Part shown: positions 25,649 through 35,198 of the stretch, in pieces
Position numbering within the stretch: the stretch's first letter is position 1
How the letters are laid out: the number at the start of each line of letters is the position of its first letter
NCBI RefSeq assembly: GCF_009380215.1
Contig: NZ_WHUG01000004.1
Location: 372,001-436,000 of the forward strand
Direction of reading: 5' to 3'
Source of the DNA: Rugamonas aquatica
Lineage (GTDB): Bacteria; Pseudomonadota; Gammaproteobacteria; Burkholderiales; Burkholderiaceae_D
DNA: 64,000 nt
Notes under the pieces: model-generated
The model's input: the letters and a program-made list of their open reading frames with translations, nothing else
What the model was told of the DNA's origin: nothing
The model's database searches: none
Made by a program: the position numbers and the translations under genes

Positions 25649-26770
25649 TCAAACCAGTTGTTGGGTGCAGACGCGGTTGCGGCCACTATTCTTCGCAGCG
25701 TACAACAAATCGTCGGCGGAGGCGATCATGTTGATGTGGGCGGCGTGCGTGGAACTGGCGAAGTCGACGCTGGCCACGCCGAAGCTGGCGGTGACGGCGA
25801 TCTGCTGGCCCTCGTGCTCGACCGGCGTGGCGGCCAGCGCGTGCCGCAGGCGCTCGGCCAGCAGCGCGCCGCCGGCCAGGTCGGTCTCCGGCAGGATCAG
25901 CAGGAACTCTTCGCCGCCGTAGCGCACCACGCTGTCGACGCTGTCGCGCGTCATCGATTGCAGCAGCGCGGCGAAGCGCTGCAGCACGGCGTCGCCGCCG
26001 TTGTGGCCGTAGTTGTCGTTGACCGCCTTGAAGTGGTCGAGGTCGCTCATGATGACGGTCAGGCTCAGCCGGTAGCGCTGGGCGCGCGAGATTTCCGTTT
26101 CCAGCAGTTGCTCGTGCAGGTGGCGGCGGTTGTAGCAGCCGGTCAGCGGATCGCGCACGGACAGGTTCTTGAGCACCGTTTGCGCGCTGTATTCGTTGCG
26201 CAGCAGTAGCTGGTAGCGGCGCGCCGCCACGTAGCCGAACAGATTGGTCAGCGCCAGCAGCGCGCCCATGGTCGCCAGCTCGACGCTGCGCAGATGGCCC
26301 AGCCGGTCGGCCAGCAGCAGAAAGCCCGCCGTGGCCGGCGCCGCGATGGCGGCCGCGTACAGCAACCGGTTCGGAATGTAGATGTAGATGACGATGACGA
26401 CGATGGACATCGAAATCGCATGCAGCGAAAACTCGGTGGGCCGCAGCGCCGCGATCAGCAGGAAGCCGGCCGCGCCCGCGAGCTCGACCACGCTGGCCAC
26501 CATCCGCGTGACGGGGATGGATACGGGCCGGCGCCGCAGCAGCACCAGGCTGCCCAGCGCGGAGGCGGCCACCAGCAGGCGCGCGCTGGCCAGCACCGCC
26601 GTGTGCAGGCTGTAGCCCAGCCAGATGACGTCGGTGACGGCAAAGCTCAGGTAGAACAGCGAGCAGAAGACAAACGTCACCCGCAGTTGCGCCTGCGTCG
26701 TGGCCAGGTGGTGGCGCAGAAAGGCTTGCTCGGCCGCCCGGTCGCTGAATTCGCAGCGCAGGGTGGCCAT
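25649..26770 (-). CDS. Membrane-bound diguanylate cyclase (GGDEF)
   Basis: 373 residues from the ATG at 26770; the open frame extends far upstream but only as an antisense shadow of the kinase gene. About six membrane segments (roughly 30-180) are followed by a complete GGDEF domain (about 200-370). The active-site loop is RYGGEEFLLIL (GGEEF at 285-289), with SDLDHFKAVNDNYGHNGGD and a DDLLYAAKNSGRNRV tail. It should make cyclic di-GMP from two GTP. I see no RxxD inhibitory site at the usual place before GGEEF, so product inhibition may be absent. It lies downstream of the multi-domain kinase gene with a 134-base gap. Confidence 0.92.
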   Translation of the reverse strand: MATLRCEFSDRAAEQAFLRHHLATTQAQLRVTFVFCSLFYLSFAVTDVIWLGYSLHTAVLASARLLVAASALGSLVLLRRRPVSIPVTRMVASVVELAGAAGFLLIAALRPTEFSLHAISMSIVVIVIYIYIPNRLLYAAAIAAPATAGFLLLADRLGHLRSVELATMGALLALTNLFGYVAARRYQLLLRNEYSAQTVLKNLSVRDPLTGCYNRRHLHEQLLETEISRAQRYRLSLTVIMSDLDHFKAVNDNYGHNGGDAVLQRFAALLQSMTRDSVDSVVRYGGEEFLLILPETDLAGGALLAERLRHALAATPVEHEGQQIAVTASFGVASVDFASSTHAAHINMIASADDLLYAAKNSGRNRVCTQQLV

Positions 26771-26904
26771 GTCCGTCTTTGCAGGCTGGGCGGGATGTGG
26801 ACGCACTGGACTAGTCTCTCTGGCTAGGGGCCGGCTGATTGCCGGTCTGTTACAACCTATTATACGGCTGCAATATTTGCGTGCAGGAAAATAGTTGAGC
26901 CCGT

Positions 26905-29094
26905 CTACAGCGGCGCCACACGGGGCAGGCGCATGGTGAAGCTGCTGCCCAGTCCGGGCGCGCTGACGGCCTCGATCCGCCCGCCCAGCACGCCGGTGAC
27001 GATGTTGTGGGTGATATACAAGCCCAGGCCGGAACCGCCGGCGCCGAGCCGGGTCGTGAAGAAGGGATCGTAGATGCGCGCCAGGTTGGCGGCCGGGATG
27101 CCGACGCCGTCGTCGGCGACCGTGATGGCGATCTCGCCGTTGCCGCAGTCCTGGGCGCGTATCATGATGCTGCCGCCGCCGCGGCCGTCGAAGCCGTGCA
27201 CGATGCAGTTGTCGATCAGGTTTTCCAGCGCCTGCGCCAGCGGGCCGGGGTAGCTGTCGAGTTCCACCCAGTGTTCGATTTCCTCGACCAGCTCCAGCCC
27301 GTGCTGCTTGACGGTGGCCTGGGTGGCTTGCAGCAGCTGCGCCACCAGGTCGCCCAGCACGAAGCGGCTGCGCGGCGAGCCGGCGCTGTCGACCGCGATG
27401 CGGCGGAAGCTGGCCACCAGCGCGGCGGCGCGGTTCAGGTTGCGCATCACCACCTGGTCGGCGTCGGCCGCCTGTTGCAGATAGCTTTCCAGTGCCGAGC
27501 GCCGCAGTCCGCCCTCCATGTCGCGCTTGAGCTCGGCGGTGCGCTCGGCCATGCTGCCGGCCATCGTCAGGCAGTTGCCGATCGGCGTGTTCAGTTCGTG
27601 CGCCACGCCGGCCACCAGCGCGCCCAGCGCCGCCAGCTTGTCGCGCCGCACCAGTTCTTCCTGCGTCTGGCTCAGGTTGTCCAGCACCGTGGTCAGTTCC
27701 TCGTTGGCGTGCTCGGCGTCTTCCTTGGCGTGCTGCAGTTCGGCGGTGCGCGCGTGCACCAGCTCCTCCAGATGCTCGCGATGGCGCACCAGCTCGGCCT
27801 CGCGGCGGGTGCTGGCGATGGCGATGCCGGCCAGGTGGGTGGCGGCCTTGATCAGGCGGCGGTCGTCGTCGGTCGGGCTGCGCGGCTCGCGGTAGTACAT
27901 GGCGAAGCTGCCCAGCACCGTGCCCTGGTCGAGCAGGATGGGCATGGCCCAGCAGGCGCGCAGGCCGTAGCGCAGCGCGATGTCGCGGTACGGCGCCCAC
28001 AGCGGATCGTTGAGGATGTCGCTGACCACCACGGTTTCGCGGCGGTGGATGGCGGTGCCGCAGGAGCCGCCCGCCGGCCCGGCCGTCAAGCCGTTGATGG
28101 TCGCCAGATACTCGGCCGGCATGCTGGGGCCGGCGGCCGTCAGCAGCGTGACGCCGTCCGGCGCCACCAGCATCACCGTACACAGCACCGGCGGCGCCTG
28201 CGATTCGATCAGCAAGGTCAGGCGTTCCAGCGTGTCGTTCAGCGGATCGCCGCGGGCGATCATTTCCAGCACCAGGTTCTTGCCGTCGCGTAGTTGCTCG
28301 GCCAGCCTGCGGCTGGTGACGTCGACGATGCGCACGTGCATCAGCCGGTGTTCGGGCGTGTTCAGCGGCACCATGCGCAGCTCGCAAGGCACCTGGCGGC
28401 CGGAGCTGTGCTGCACCAGCAGTTCGAACACTTGCACATCGCCCGCCATCACCTGCTCGACGTAGCCGGCGAACACCTCGGCCGACGGCCGCCCGTCCGC
28501 CTGCACCGGCGGGCACAGCGCGGGCAGGTCGGTCTGTATCAGCTCGGTCTCGGTCATGCCGAACAGCGTGCGGGTGCGCAGGTTGACGTCCAGCACGCGG
28601 TTGCTGCCGCGCTGCATCAGCAGGATGGCGTCCGGAGAGCCGGACAGCATGTGGTGGTAGTTGACTTCCAGCGTCGCCATGGTCGGCAGGTCGGACACCG
28701 GCGCCGGCGTGATCCGCTTCAGTTGCAGCAGGATTTTTTCGGCAACGTCTTCGCTGGGGAAGGACAGCGGCAGGTAGGCGCCGGCGCCGGCTTCGAGGGC
28801 GCGCTCGCGCTCTTCGGCCGTGGGGGAGCCGGACAGCAGGAACACCGGCAGTTCGTAGCCGACGCGGATGCGCTGGCACAGTTCCAGCCGCGCGCTGCCG
28901 GCCAGCGCCACATCGAGCAGCGCCAGCACCACGCGGCCGCCGGCCGCCAGCGCCAGGGCTTCGTCGCCGCGCCGCACCTGCTCGACTTGCAGGCCGTGGC
29001 CCGCCAGCATGATCCTGAGCGTGGCGAGGTCGTAGGTCGTGTTGGTGGCTAGCAGGACGATGCCTGGCTGATCGGATGGTAACGGCTGCATCAT
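26905..29094 (-). CDS. Multi-domain sensor histidine kinase (receiver-like, PAS, GAF, HisKA, HATPase)
   Basis: 729 residues. Order: a receiver-like domain (about 10-125; Asp61 in LALLDVALAG), a PAS domain (about 140-265; ILLMQRGSNRVLDVNLRTRTLFGM), a GAF domain (about 275-430; GGSCGTAIHRRETVVVSDI, ACWAMPILLDQG), a coiled linker, HisKA with the phosphoacceptor His in GVAHELNTPIGN, and HATPase (LIDNCIVHGFDGRGGGSI, DDGVGIPAANLARIYDPFFTT, GGSGLGLYITHNIV). The N-terminal receiver looks degenerate: the usual acidic pair is absent (LLATNTTYDL) and the conserved Lys-Pro is Leu-Ser (YLPLSFPSED). No membrane segment is present, so it is cytoplasmic. It is adjacent to a diguanylate cyclase gene, but no output regulator is encoded nearby. 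Confidence 0.92.
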   Translation of the reverse strand: MMQPLPSDQPGIVLLATNTTYDLATLRIMLAGHGLQVEQVRRGDEALALAAGGRVVLALLDVALAGSARLELCQRIRVGYELPVFLLSGSPTAEERERALEAGAGAYLPLSFPSEDVAEKILLQLKRITPAPVSDLPTMATLEVNYHHMLSGSPDAILLMQRGSNRVLDVNLRTRTLFGMTETELIQTDLPALCPPVQADGRPSAEVFAGYVEQVMAGDVQVFELLVQHSSGRQVPCELRMVPLNTPEHRLMHVRIVDVTSRRLAEQLRDGKNLVLEMIARGDPLNDTLERLTLLIESQAPPVLCTVMLVAPDGVTLLTAAGPSMPAEYLATINGLTAGPAGGSCGTAIHRRETVVVSDILNDPLWAPYRDIALRYGLRACWAMPILLDQGTVLGSFAMYYREPRSPTDDDRRLIKAATHLAGIAIASTRREAELVRHREHLEELVHARTAELQHAKEDAEHANEELTTVLDNLSQTQEELVRRDKLAALGALVAGVAHELNTPIGNCLTMAGSMAERTAELKRDMEGGLRRSALESYLQQAADADQVVMRNLNRAAALVASFRRIAVDSAGSPRSRFVLGDLVAQLLQATQATVKQHGLELVEEIEHWVELDSYPGPLAQALENLIDNCIVHGFDGRGGGSIMIRAQDCGNGEIAITVADDGVGIPAANLARIYDPFFTTRLGAGGSGLGLYITHNIVTGVLGGRIEAVSAPGLGSSFTMRLPRVAPL

Positions 29095-29163
29095 GGCTGT
29101 GGGTCCGCTCCGCAGTAGGCGATGGGAGCCAGTGTCACAGGATGGGCGGGCCGGGTCAAGCCT

Positions 29164-29583
29164 TTATGCTGCCTCCAGTGCGGCGGCTTCCTGGGCTTGC
29201 CGGATCAGCGGGAAATTGTCCTCGATCCAGTCGACCAGCACCTCCAGCCGCTCGGCCGCCTGGCGCCCCAGCGGCGTCAGGCTGTACTCCACGTGCGGCG
29301 GCACCACCTGTTGCGCCACGCGCAGCACCAGGCCGTCGCCGGCCAGCGCGTCCAGCGTCTGCGCCAGCATCTTTTCGCTGACGCCGCCAATCTCGCGGCG
29401 CAGCTGGCTGAAGCGGTGGGTGCCGTCCAGCAGCACCACCAGCACCAGCACGCCCCAGCGGCTGGTGATGTGGCCCAGCACGATGCGCGACGGGCATTCG
29501 GCGGCCAGCACATGAGGGCGCGGATGGCCCTGGTTTTCGATCAGCACCTTGCGCAGGGAGCGGCTGGATTTGACTTGACTCAT
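29164..29583 (-). CDS. HxlR family winged-helix regulator
   Basis: 139 residues. The HxlR pattern is complete: a conserved Cys30 in AAECPSRIVLGHITSRWGVLVLVVLL, then FSQLRREIGGVSEKMLAQTLDALAGDGLVLR and VEYSLTPLGRQAAERLEVL. In YodB/QorR/HypR-type members this N-terminal cysteine senses quinones or oxidants. It is divergent from an NmrA/QorB-like SDR gene (29711), and the intergenic region holds the inverted repeat TACTTAC-N5-GTAAGTA. The arrangement fits a quinone- or electrophile-responsive repressor controlling that reductase. Confidence 0.93.
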   Translation of the reverse strand: MSQVKSSRSLRKVLIENQGHPRPHVLAAECPSRIVLGHITSRWGVLVLVVLLDGTHRFSQLRREIGGVSEKMLAQTLDALAGDGLVLRVAQQVVPPHVEYSLTPLGRQAAERLEVLVDWIEDNFPLIRQAQEAAALEAA

Positions 29584-29607
29584 TTGGGCTTCCTCGGATT
29601 GTTGGGG

Positions 29608-29644
29608 TACTTACCAAATTGTACGTACTTACAAATAGTAAGTA
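29608..29644. promoter_or_regulatory. Putative HxlR operator (repeat plus inverted repeat)
   Basis: Between the divergent genes TACTTAC occurs at 29608-29614 and again at 29626-29632. The second copy pairs perfectly with GTAAGTA at 29638-29644 across a 5-base spacer. This size and symmetry suit a dimeric HxlR repressor. Confidence 0.6.
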
Positions 29645-29710
29645 TAGGTCTTATTATAGCCCTGACCGCGCGGAAACCTCCCCGCGGCAGCTTACTCAAA
29701 GGAAGACCAT

Positions 29711-30559
29711 ATGATTATCGTGACTGGCGCAACCGGCCAACTGGGCCGCCTGGTGATTGCCCGCCTGCTGCAAACCGTCCCTGCCGCGCAGATCGTCGCC
29801 GCCGTGCGCGACGTCGCCAGGGCCGCCGACCTGGCCGCGCAAGGCGTGCAGGTGCGCCGCGCCGACTATGCCGATCCCGCCTCGCTGGACGCCGCCTTCC
29901 AGGGCGCCAGCAAGGTGCTGCTGATTTCGTCGAACGAACTGGGCCAGCGCGGCGCGCAGCACCGCAACGTGATCGACGCCGCCGTGCGCGCCAGGGCCGG
30001 CCTGCTGGCCTACACCAGCGTGCTGCATGCGGACACCTCGCCGCTGGCGCTGGCGGCCGAGCACCGCGACACCGAGGCGGCGGTGCGCGCCTCCGGCCTG
30101 CCGTACACCTTGCTGCGCAACGGCTGGTACGTGGAAAACTACACGGGCAACCTGGGCGGGGCGCTGGCGCATGGCGCGCTGGCCGGCGGCGCAGGGGAAG
30201 GGCGGATCGCGGCGGCGGCCCGTGCCGATTACGCCGATGCGGCGGCGGCCGTGCTGAGCAGCGCTGGTCCGGTCGAGCAAGTGTATGAGCTGGCGGGCGA
30301 CCGCGCGTTCACGCTGGGCGAGCTGGCGGCGGAAGTGTCGCGCCAGTCGGGCAAGGTGCTGCCGTTCCACAATCTGCCGCAGCAGGCGTATCGCGACATG
30401 CTGGTGCAGCTGGGGTTGCCGGTTCCGCTGGCCGGGCTGATCGCCGATTCGGATGCGCACGCCGCCAAGGGCGCGCTGGATGACGGCAGCTGCACGCTGG
30501 GCAAGCTGATCGGCCGTCCGACCATCTCGCTGGCGGACGCCGTCAAAGCGGCGCTGTAA
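29711..30559 (+). CDS. NmrA/QorB-like NAD(P)H:quinone oxidoreductase-type SDR
   Basis: 282 residues of the atypical short-chain dehydrogenase class: IIVTGATGQLGRLVIARLLQ is the Rossmann NAD(P) motif, with AAQGVQVRRADYADPASLDAAFQGASKVLLIS, LLAYTSVLH and LPYTLLRNGWYVENY following. This matches E. coli QorB (YtfG) and related NmrA-like quinone reductases that use NAD(P)H. It is divergent from an HxlR repressor (YtfH/QorR-like), the standard pairing for these enzymes. The likely role is reduction of quinones or electrophiles. The stop is followed directly by a bidirectional terminator and the first tRNA-Leu. Confidence 0.9.
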   Translation: MIIVTGATGQLGRLVIARLLQTVPAAQIVAAVRDVARAADLAAQGVQVRRADYADPASLDAAFQGASKVLLISSNELGQRGAQHRNVIDAAVRARAGLLAYTSVLHADTSPLALAAEHRDTEAAVRASGLPYTLLRNGWYVENYTGNLGGALAHGALAGGAGEGRIAAAARADYADAAAAVLSSAGPVEQVYELAGDRAFTLGELAAEVSRQSGKVLPFHNLPQQAYRDMLVQLGLPVPLAGLIADSDAHAAKGALDDGSCTLGKLIGRPTISLADAVKAAL

Positions 30560-30561
30560 TG

Positions 30562-30603
30562 AAAAAAGCCTCCATCTGCTTTTCAGCTCGATGGAGGCTT
30601 TTT
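30562..30603. terminator. Bidirectional terminator between the SDR gene and tRNA-Leu copy 1
   Basis: Stem GCCTCCATC / GATGGAGGC with an A-run on the left (AAAAAAGCC) and a T-run on the right (GGCTTTTT). It can end transcription of the + strand SDR gene and of the minus strand tRNA. Confidence 0.8.
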
Positions 30604-30614
30604 GCGGAATTCTG

Positions 30615-30699
30615 TGGTGCCCACGGAGGGACTCGAACCCCCACACCTTGCGGCACATGGACCTGAACCATGCGCGTCTACCAATTCCGCCACGTGGGC
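30615..30699 (-). tRNA. tRNA-Leu(CAG), copy 1
   Basis: 85 nt including an encoded CCA end. 5' GCCCACG pairs with CGTGGGC; the D-arm GGCGGAATTGGTAGACGC, the anticodon stem CATGG/CCATG with loop TTCAGGT (anticodon CAG, reading CUG), a long variable arm (TGCCGCAAGGTGTGG) and a GGGTTCGAGTCCC-type T-arm are all present. The sequence is identical to the three other tRNA-Leu genes in this window. Confidence 0.96.
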
Positions 30700-30743
30700 A
30701 CTGTTACTGCTTTTCTGCTGCGTGTTCTGCAACAGAGGCCCGA

Positions 30744-30772
30744 ATCTTAAAGGACGCCCCGGGCCTCGTCAA
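30744..30772 (-). promoter_or_regulatory. Sigma70 promoter of tRNA-Leu copy 1
   Basis: Minus strand: -35 TTGACG (30767-30772), 17 bases, -10 TAAGAT (30744-30749). The start would be roughly 40 bases upstream of the mature tRNA 5' end. Confidence 0.75.
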
Positions 30773-30790
30773 TAGAGATTTCGTGCTTTT

Positions 30791-30820
30791 GTGAAATAAT
30801 TTCATCCGCTTGGATATAAT
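30791..30820 (+). promoter_or_regulatory. Sigma70 promoter of the substrate-binding protein gene
   Basis: GTGAAA (30791-30796), 18 bases, TATAAT (30815-30820), 30 bases upstream of the ATG at 30851. It stands back-to-back with the tRNA-Leu copy 1 promoter. Confidence 0.6.
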
Positions 30821-30850
30821 GGCTGGGCGACTTTACGGGAACCCCGCCCC

Positions 30851-31630
30851 ATGCCTGCCTCTTTGCGCGCGCTTGCGCTTGCCTTGCTGCTGCTGCCTGC
30901 TTGCGCGCCGGCGGAGGAGGTCATCACGCTGATTAACGGCGAATGGCTGCCGTATATGTCGGAAAAGCTGCCCGACTATGGTCCGATCTCGCACATCGTC
31001 AGCGCCGCGTTCGCGCTGGAAGGGGTGACGGTGCGCTACGTCTTCCGCCCCTGGAGCCGCGCCTACGCCGAGGCGGACAATGGCAGCGCCAACGGCTCCA
31101 TCGTCTGGAGCGTGTCCAGGACTGAAAGCGACCGGCTGCGCCGCTTTTATTTCAGCGATCCGGTGTTCGAAGGGCAGTCGGTATTTTTCCACCTGAAGAC
31201 TTACCCGTTCGAGTGGACCGGTTTCGACCAGCTGCGCGACATCAAGATGGGTGGCACGGCCGGCTATGTCTACTGGTTCGACAAATTCCCCGATATCAAA
31301 ATCGACCGCACGGCGGCCACCGACGAGCTCAATTTTCGCAAGCTGCTGGCGGGGCGCTTCCAGATCTTTCCGGCCAACCTGGATGTCGGCCTGCACATCA
31401 TGCGCAACGACCTGACGCCGGCGCAGGCCGCGCAGATCACCTGGGATCCCAAGCCCTACAACATCACGCCCTACCATCTGATGCTCAGCAAAAAAGACAG
31501 CGCCAACCGGCGCTACCTGGCGCTGTTCAACCGCGGCCTGCAGCGGCTGCGCGACAGCGGCCGCTATGCCCTGTACATGAGGGAAGTGCGAAGGGAAGGC
31601 AGTAATGAAAAAAGCCCCCAGAGGCCGTAA
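30851..31630 (+). CDS. Periplasmic substrate-binding protein (SBP_bac_3-like), orphan
   Basis: 259 residues. The signal peptide MPASLRALALALLLLPACAP has a Cys near its end (PACAPAEE), so it may be either a signal peptide or a lipobox-like site. The mature part has YMSEKLPDYGPISHIVSAAF, VRYVFRPWSRAYAEADNGSANGSIVW and a C-terminal FNRGLQRLRDSGRYALYMREV, a family-3 binding-protein fold related to those at 3913 and 50365. No transport partner. The last codons (GAA AAA AGC CCC CAG AGG CCG TAA) are read from the terminator hairpin of the tRNA-Leu cassette downstream, so the present C-terminus was probably reshaped by insertion of that cassette. Confidence 0.83.
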   Translation: MPASLRALALALLLLPACAPAEEVITLINGEWLPYMSEKLPDYGPISHIVSAAFALEGVTVRYVFRPWSRAYAEADNGSANGSIVWSVSRTESDRLRRFYFSDPVFEGQSVFFHLKTYPFEWTGFDQLRDIKMGGTAGYVYWFDKFPDIKIDRTAATDELNFRKLLAGRFQIFPANLDVGLHIMRNDLTPAQAAQITWDPKPYNITPYHLMLSKKDSANRRYLALFNRGLQRLRDSGRYALYMREVRREGSNEKSPQRP

Positions 31631-31650
31631 GGCTCGCTGGAGGCTTTTTT
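31608..31650. terminator. Bidirectional terminator overlapping the end of the binding-protein gene
   Basis: AAAAAAGCCCCCAG on the left pairs with CTGGAGGCTTTTTT on the right, with an inner GGCC/GGCT-type loop. It ends tRNA-Leu copy 2 on the minus strand and the SBP gene on the plus strand. The SBP stop codon (31628-31630) lies in its loop. Confidence 0.75.
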
Positions 31651-31661
31651 GCGGAATTCTG

Positions 31662-31746
31662 TGGTGCCCACGGAGGGACTCGAACCCCCACACCTTGCGG
31701 CACATGGACCTGAACCATGCGCGTCTACCAATTCCGCCACGTGGGC
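31662..31746 (-). tRNA. tRNA-Leu(CAG), copy 2
   Basis: 85 nt, identical to copy 1, with encoded CCA, anticodon CAG and long variable arm. The flanking sequence is also shared with copies 1 and 3 (GCGGAATTCT on the 3' side, CTGCAACAGAGGC on the 5' side), so the gene was duplicated together with its regulatory surroundings. Confidence 0.96.
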
Positions 31747-31789
31747 ACTGTTGCTGCTTTTCTGCTGCGTGTTCTGCAACAGAGGCAGC

Positions 31790-31818
31790 ATCATGCCGCA
31801 TGGCGGCGCTGCCGTCAA
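31790..31818 (-). promoter_or_regulatory. Sigma70 promoter of tRNA-Leu copy 2
   Basis: Minus strand: -35 TTGACG (31813-31818), 17 bases, -10 CATGAT (31790-31795). Same -35 and spacing as copies 1 and 3; the 17-base spacer itself has diverged. Confidence 0.65.
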
Positions 31819-31873
31819 GGGCTGCTTGCAACATGATGCAATCGGCACGCGGCCGGCCGTCGAAACCCACAAT

Positions 31874-31917
31874 GAAAAAAGCCCCCATCTGCTTTTCAGC
31901 TCGATGGAGGCTTTTTT
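31874..31917. terminator. Terminator of tRNA-Leu copy 3
   Basis: AAAAAAGCCCCCATC / GATGGAGGCTTTTTT with loop TGCTTTTCAGCTC, almost the same as the hairpin of copy 1. No plus-strand gene ends here, so it serves the tRNA only. Confidence 0.78.
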
Positions 31918-31928
31918 GCGGAATTTTT

Positions 31929-32013
31929 TGGTGCCCACGGAGGGACTCGAACCCCCACACCTTGCGGCACATGGACCTGAACCATGCGCGTCTACCAATT
32001 CCGCCACGTGGGC
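31929..32013 (-). tRNA. tRNA-Leu(CAG), copy 3
   Basis: 85 nt, identical to copies 1, 2 and 4, with encoded CCA. It is 182 bases upstream (minus-strand sense) of copy 2 and has its own promoter and terminator. Confidence 0.96.
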
Positions 32014-32058
32014 ACTGTACTGCTCTCTGTCGCTGCGTGTGCTGCAACAGAGGCCAGA

Positions 32059-32087
32059 ATCATAGGGGAGCGGCGTGTCCGCGTCAA
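32059..32087 (-). promoter_or_regulatory. Sigma70 promoter of tRNA-Leu copy 3
   Basis: Minus strand: -35 TTGACG (32082-32087), 17 bases, -10 TATGAT (32059-32064). The best-preserved of the first three cassette promoters. Confidence 0.72.
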
Positions 32088-32215
32088 GAGCGAAATGCTG
32101 ATTTTTGAGAAAGATTGCATGAGGCCGCACGAAAGATTTCCTGCTTGCTTGTTTGCTCACACTTTCGTAAGCTCCTGAGTGCTACCCCGCCACCCGTAAC
32201 AACCGGAGACAGGCA

Positions 32216-33820
<1,605 letters not shown>

Positions 33821-33936
33821 GGCCGCATGCATGACTTTCGGCACTCCCTCCTGATGACTGCGCAGGCCTAACATCACCCATCGACTCGCCGCATGCGCCG
33901 CACGCGGCGGTCACTATCTTCCGATGATGGGGTGAT

Positions 33937-35046
33937 ATGGTTACGCGACGCGACATGATGATCTTGGGTCTGGCCGCTCCCTGGCTGACTGCCTGCGGTG
34001 GCGGCGGCTCTGGCGGCGGTGGCGCCGGGCCGGAAAACGTGGTCCTCTCGGCCATCATCGACGATGACTGGAACCGGGCCGCGCCGGAGGGCGAGGGCGT
34101 GGCGCCCGCGCTGATGCAAACCCTGCTGGCGGAGGGTGCGCAGATTCCATCGCTGCGCAGCCTGCTGGTGGTGCGTAACGCCCGTCTGATCGGCGAGCGC
34201 TACTATGCCGACGGGCAGTCCTCGGACCTGCGCCACATCCGCTCGGCCACCAAGACCGTCAGCAGCCTGCTGGCGGGGCAGGCTATCCGCGATGGAAAAA
34301 TACGCGGCGTCACCTCCACGCTGGCCGAGTTGCTGCCCAGGGAGATGGCCAGGGTGCCGACCTCGGTGGCGGGCAATGTCACGCTGGCCCAGGTGCTGCG
34401 CATGCGCAGCGGCCTGGCCTGGGATGAGGACGTCCACATGCAGGAGCTGCTGCACGCGCCCGACCTGGCCAGCCTGGCGCTGAGCTTGCCGATCGCGCCG
34501 CTGGGGCCGAACGGGCCCTACTGGAACTACAACTCCGCCGTCTCGCATCTGGTGTCGCCCATCGTCGCGAACGCTTATGGCGAGGACACGCTGGCGGTCG
34601 CCACGCGCAATCTGTTTGCGCCGCTCGGCATCCGCCAGACGGCCTGGCAGCGCGACGGGACCGGGACGATACTCGGCTCCTTCGGCCTGCAACTGCGGGC
34701 GCGCGACCTGATGAAGCTGGCGTGGATGGCGCTCGACGGCGGCATGTGGCAGGGCAAGTCCGTGGTGCCGGCCGCGTGGCTGAACGAGAGTTTCACCAAT
34801 CACGTCCACATCGGCCCGATAGGCGATATGAGTGATGTCGGCTACGGTTATTTGTGGTGGCGCGGCATGCTGGGCGGCCACCAGGTGATTACGGCCTATG
34901 GTTTCGGCGGACAGTTCGCCATGCTGGTGCCGGATTTGCGCATGACCATCGCCACGGCCGCACTGTGGGATTTGCCGCTGGACGAGGGCAGCGCGAACGA
35001 GGAACTGATCTTCAACCTGATCGGCCGCTTCTTGTCCAAACTGTAA
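33937..35046 (+). CDS. Serine hydrolase (class C beta-lactamase-like), putative lipoprotein
   Basis: 369 residues. The N-terminus has two arginines (MVTRRDMMILGLAAPWLTAC) before a hydrophobic run ending in a lipobox-like LTAC, followed by a Gly/Ser linker, so it is probably exported (perhaps by Tat) and lipid-anchored. The catalytic S-x-x-K is Ser103-Ala-Thr-Lys106 in RSATKTVSS. The tyrosine motif is Tyr198 in YWNYNSAVSHLV, and YGFGGQFAMLVPDLRMTI is the late family segment. The fold is that of penicillin-binding-protein-like / 6-aminohexanoate-dimer-hydrolase serine esterases. Substrate unknown; it is not necessarily a resistance gene. It ends just before the fourth tRNA-Leu cassette. Confidence 0.88.
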   Translation: MVTRRDMMILGLAAPWLTACGGGGSGGGGAGPENVVLSAIIDDDWNRAAPEGEGVAPALMQTLLAEGAQIPSLRSLLVVRNARLIGERYYADGQSSDLRHIRSATKTVSSLLAGQAIRDGKIRGVTSTLAELLPREMARVPTSVAGNVTLAQVLRMRSGLAWDEDVHMQELLHAPDLASLALSLPIAPLGPNGPYWNYNSAVSHLVSPIVANAYGEDTLAVATRNLFAPLGIRQTAWQRDGTGTILGSFGLQLRARDLMKLAWMALDGGMWQGKSVVPAAWLNESFTNHVHIGPIGDMSDVGYGYLWWRGMLGGHQVITAYGFGGQFAMLVPDLRMTIATAALWDLPLDEGSANEELIFNLIGRFLSKL

Positions 35047-35062
35047 AAAGCGAGTGCGAATG

Positions 35063-35102
35063 AAAAAAGCCGCAGGCCTTTTAAGGGCGCTGCGGCTTTT
35101 TT
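35063..35102. terminator. Bidirectional terminator between the serine hydrolase gene and tRNA-Leu copy 4
   Basis: AAAAAAGCCGCAGGCC / GGGCGCTGCGGCTTTTTT with a TTTTAAG loop. It is analogous to, but different in sequence from, the hairpins of the other three cassettes. Confidence 0.78.
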
Positions 35103-35113
35103 GCGGAATTTTG

Positions 35114-35198
35114 TGGTGCCCACGGAGGGACTCGAACCCCCACACCTTGCGGCACATGGACCTGAACCATGCGCGTCTACCAATTCCGCCACGTGGGC
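35114..35198 (-). tRNA. tRNA-Leu(CAG), copy 4
   Basis: 85 nt, identical to the other three copies, with encoded CCA. Its 5' flank differs from them completely beyond the GCCCACG start, so it has a different promoter; it may be the ancestral locus, located beside rnr. Confidence 0.96.

Noticed and set aside
26770-28879. Upstream extension of the diguanylate cyclase frame to over 1000 codons
   Set aside because: The extension is an out-of-frame reading of the histidine kinase gene on the same strand. GGDEF-family architecture starts at the membrane segments near 26770.
31564-32160. Frames through the tRNA-Leu copies with repeated SAHVAELVDAHGSG-type peptides
   Set aside because: The repeated peptide is simply the translation of the tRNA-Leu gene, a common false gene.
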